Below, one piece after another: positions 13,297-13,792 of a DNA stretch of 13,792 nucleotides. The translations under genes and the position numbers were made by a program. Each line of letters opens with the position of its first letter. Positions within the stretch are counted from its first letter, which is position 1. Below the pieces are notes generated by a model, which ran no database searches, was not told where the DNA came from, and worked only from the letters and a program-made list of their open reading frames with translations. Source of the stretch: Bacteroidota bacterium (lineage in GTDB: Bacteria; Bacteroidota; Bacteroidia; Sphingobacteriales; Sphingobacteriaceae); the NCBI GenBank assembly GCA_025355225.1, contig JANYAB010000735.1, positions 1 through 13,792 of the forward strand, read 5' to 3'.

Positions 13297-13792
13297 ATGA
13301 AAGTATCCAGCCTACTTGTTATTGCTTTCTTTTTCAATGCTTCTTTTGCAACGGCATATCCAGTATCTCTTGGGGAGAATATTGTTACCGATAGCATTTC
13401 TTTAAAAGCTAAAAAATTGAAACAATATTACCTGCTATCCGGGTCTACGATATATCAAAAGAAATTTTTTGCTGAATTTCCAAATACCTTCAAGCAACTA
13501 AATGAACTTTATGGGGATGACATAAATACAGGCGGAGTTGCAATTTTATATGAAGAAGCAGTAAATCATATAGAGGAATTGTTTAATAACTTAAATAGTA
13601 TTAATGATACATTATATTATAGGAAGATAGTAAGAATTGCTAAAGGTGGACATTGGGATGCAGATGCTATCAATTATTTTCAGCATGGATTAAGGAACAG
13701 AGTTGAAAGTAAACCGGGGCTTACTGTATATCTCCTACAAAGTATGAATGAAAAAGAAGTGGAAAGTTTCTGGTATTTTTATTTTGATGGCC
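13297..13792 (+). CDS. Unrecognised secreted protein, 3' end outside window
   Basis: An open frame from ATG at 13297 runs 165 codons to the window edge without a stop. Residues 1-20 form a clear signal peptide (MKV, a hydrophobic FFF-rich core, cleavage after ATA20), so the protein is exported; there is no lipobox cysteine. The mature part has an LKQYYLLSGSTIYQKKFFAEFPNT-like opening, helix-rich acidic stretches and an ESFWYFYFDG segment near the edge. This region recalls small hypothetical proteins with a conserved SFWYFYFDGP-like motif seen in Bacteroidota, but I give no function. Base composition is more AT-rich than the aminotransferase before it. It has its own candidate promoter. Confidence 0.8.
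   Translation, partial: MKVSSLLVIAFFFNASFATAYPVSLGENIVTDSISLKAKKLKQYYLLSGSTIYQKKFFAEFPNTFKQLNELYGDDINTGGVAILYEEAVNHIEELFNNLNSINDTLYYRKIVRIAKGGHWDADAINYFQHGLRNRVESKPGLTVYLLQSMNEKEVESFWYFYFDG

Noticed and set aside
1..13792. CRISPR array, prophage, insertion sequence, tRNA or rRNA
   Set aside because: I looked for regular spaced repeats, transposase or phage motifs and RNA gene signatures on both strands and saw none.

Overview
The window looks like a chromosomal segment of a Bacteroidota bacterium, most likely of the Sphingobacteriaceae (Mucilaginibacter/Pedobacter-like). This rests on four things. The sequence is AT-rich. Several genes belong to families largely confined to the phylum (DUF4294, DUF6588, BshB1 bacillithiol deacetylase, a class III lysine 6-aminotransferase). 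The order RSH - Fur-family regulator - PurA is one I recall from this group. Several genes have a Bacteroidota-type TAnnTTTG -7 promoter box just upstream of the start codon. No rRNA, tRNA, insertion sequence, prophage or CRISPR array is visible.

Layout. 1-4236 is a minus-strand cluster read from right to left: a bifunctional (p)ppGpp synthetase/hydrolase (RSH), a Fur-family repressor, a two-gene DUF6922 / AbiEii-like nucleotidyltransferase module, and the 5' part of purA. From fur to purA the genes touch or overlap (4-nt gap, 46-nt overlap, 1-nt overlap), so the probable toxin-antitoxin pair sits inside what looks like one transcription unit with an essential purine gene. 4341-6190 is a plus-strand operon: a DUF4294 exported protein, a thiol peroxidase of the glutathione peroxidase family, and BshB1. 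It ends in a perfect 17-bp hairpin shared with the convergent gene at 6221-6664, a small unrecognised protein with a possible winged-helix C-terminus. A minus-strand lysine 6-aminotransferase follows (6877-8214).

8215-9228 looks like a small accessory cassette. It carries an endonuclease/exonuclease/phosphatase (EEP) family gene bracketed by an imperfect ~28-bp inverted repeat. The reading frame continues upstream of the first ATG through the conserved first strand of the fold, but the expected start codon reads ACG. Next come a minus-strand pair, a DUF6588 outer-membrane-like protein and a D-cysteine desulfhydrase/ACC deaminase family enzyme whose early coding region holds a perfect 17-bp inverted repeat. 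On the plus strand there follow an RluA-family pseudouridine synthase with an almost leaderless promoter, a class IV PLP aminotransferase, and the start of an unrecognised secreted protein cut by the window end.

Themes. The left part joins stringent response, metal-dependent regulation, a putative nucleotidyltransferase toxin and AMP synthesis. The middle operon joins a thiol peroxidase to bacillithiol synthesis. Three PLP enzymes handle amino acids in the right half. Most of this is ordinary core genome. The candidates for something new are the module embedded between fur and purA, the start-codon-less EEP gene with its flanking repeats, and the hairpin within the desulfhydrase coding sequence.
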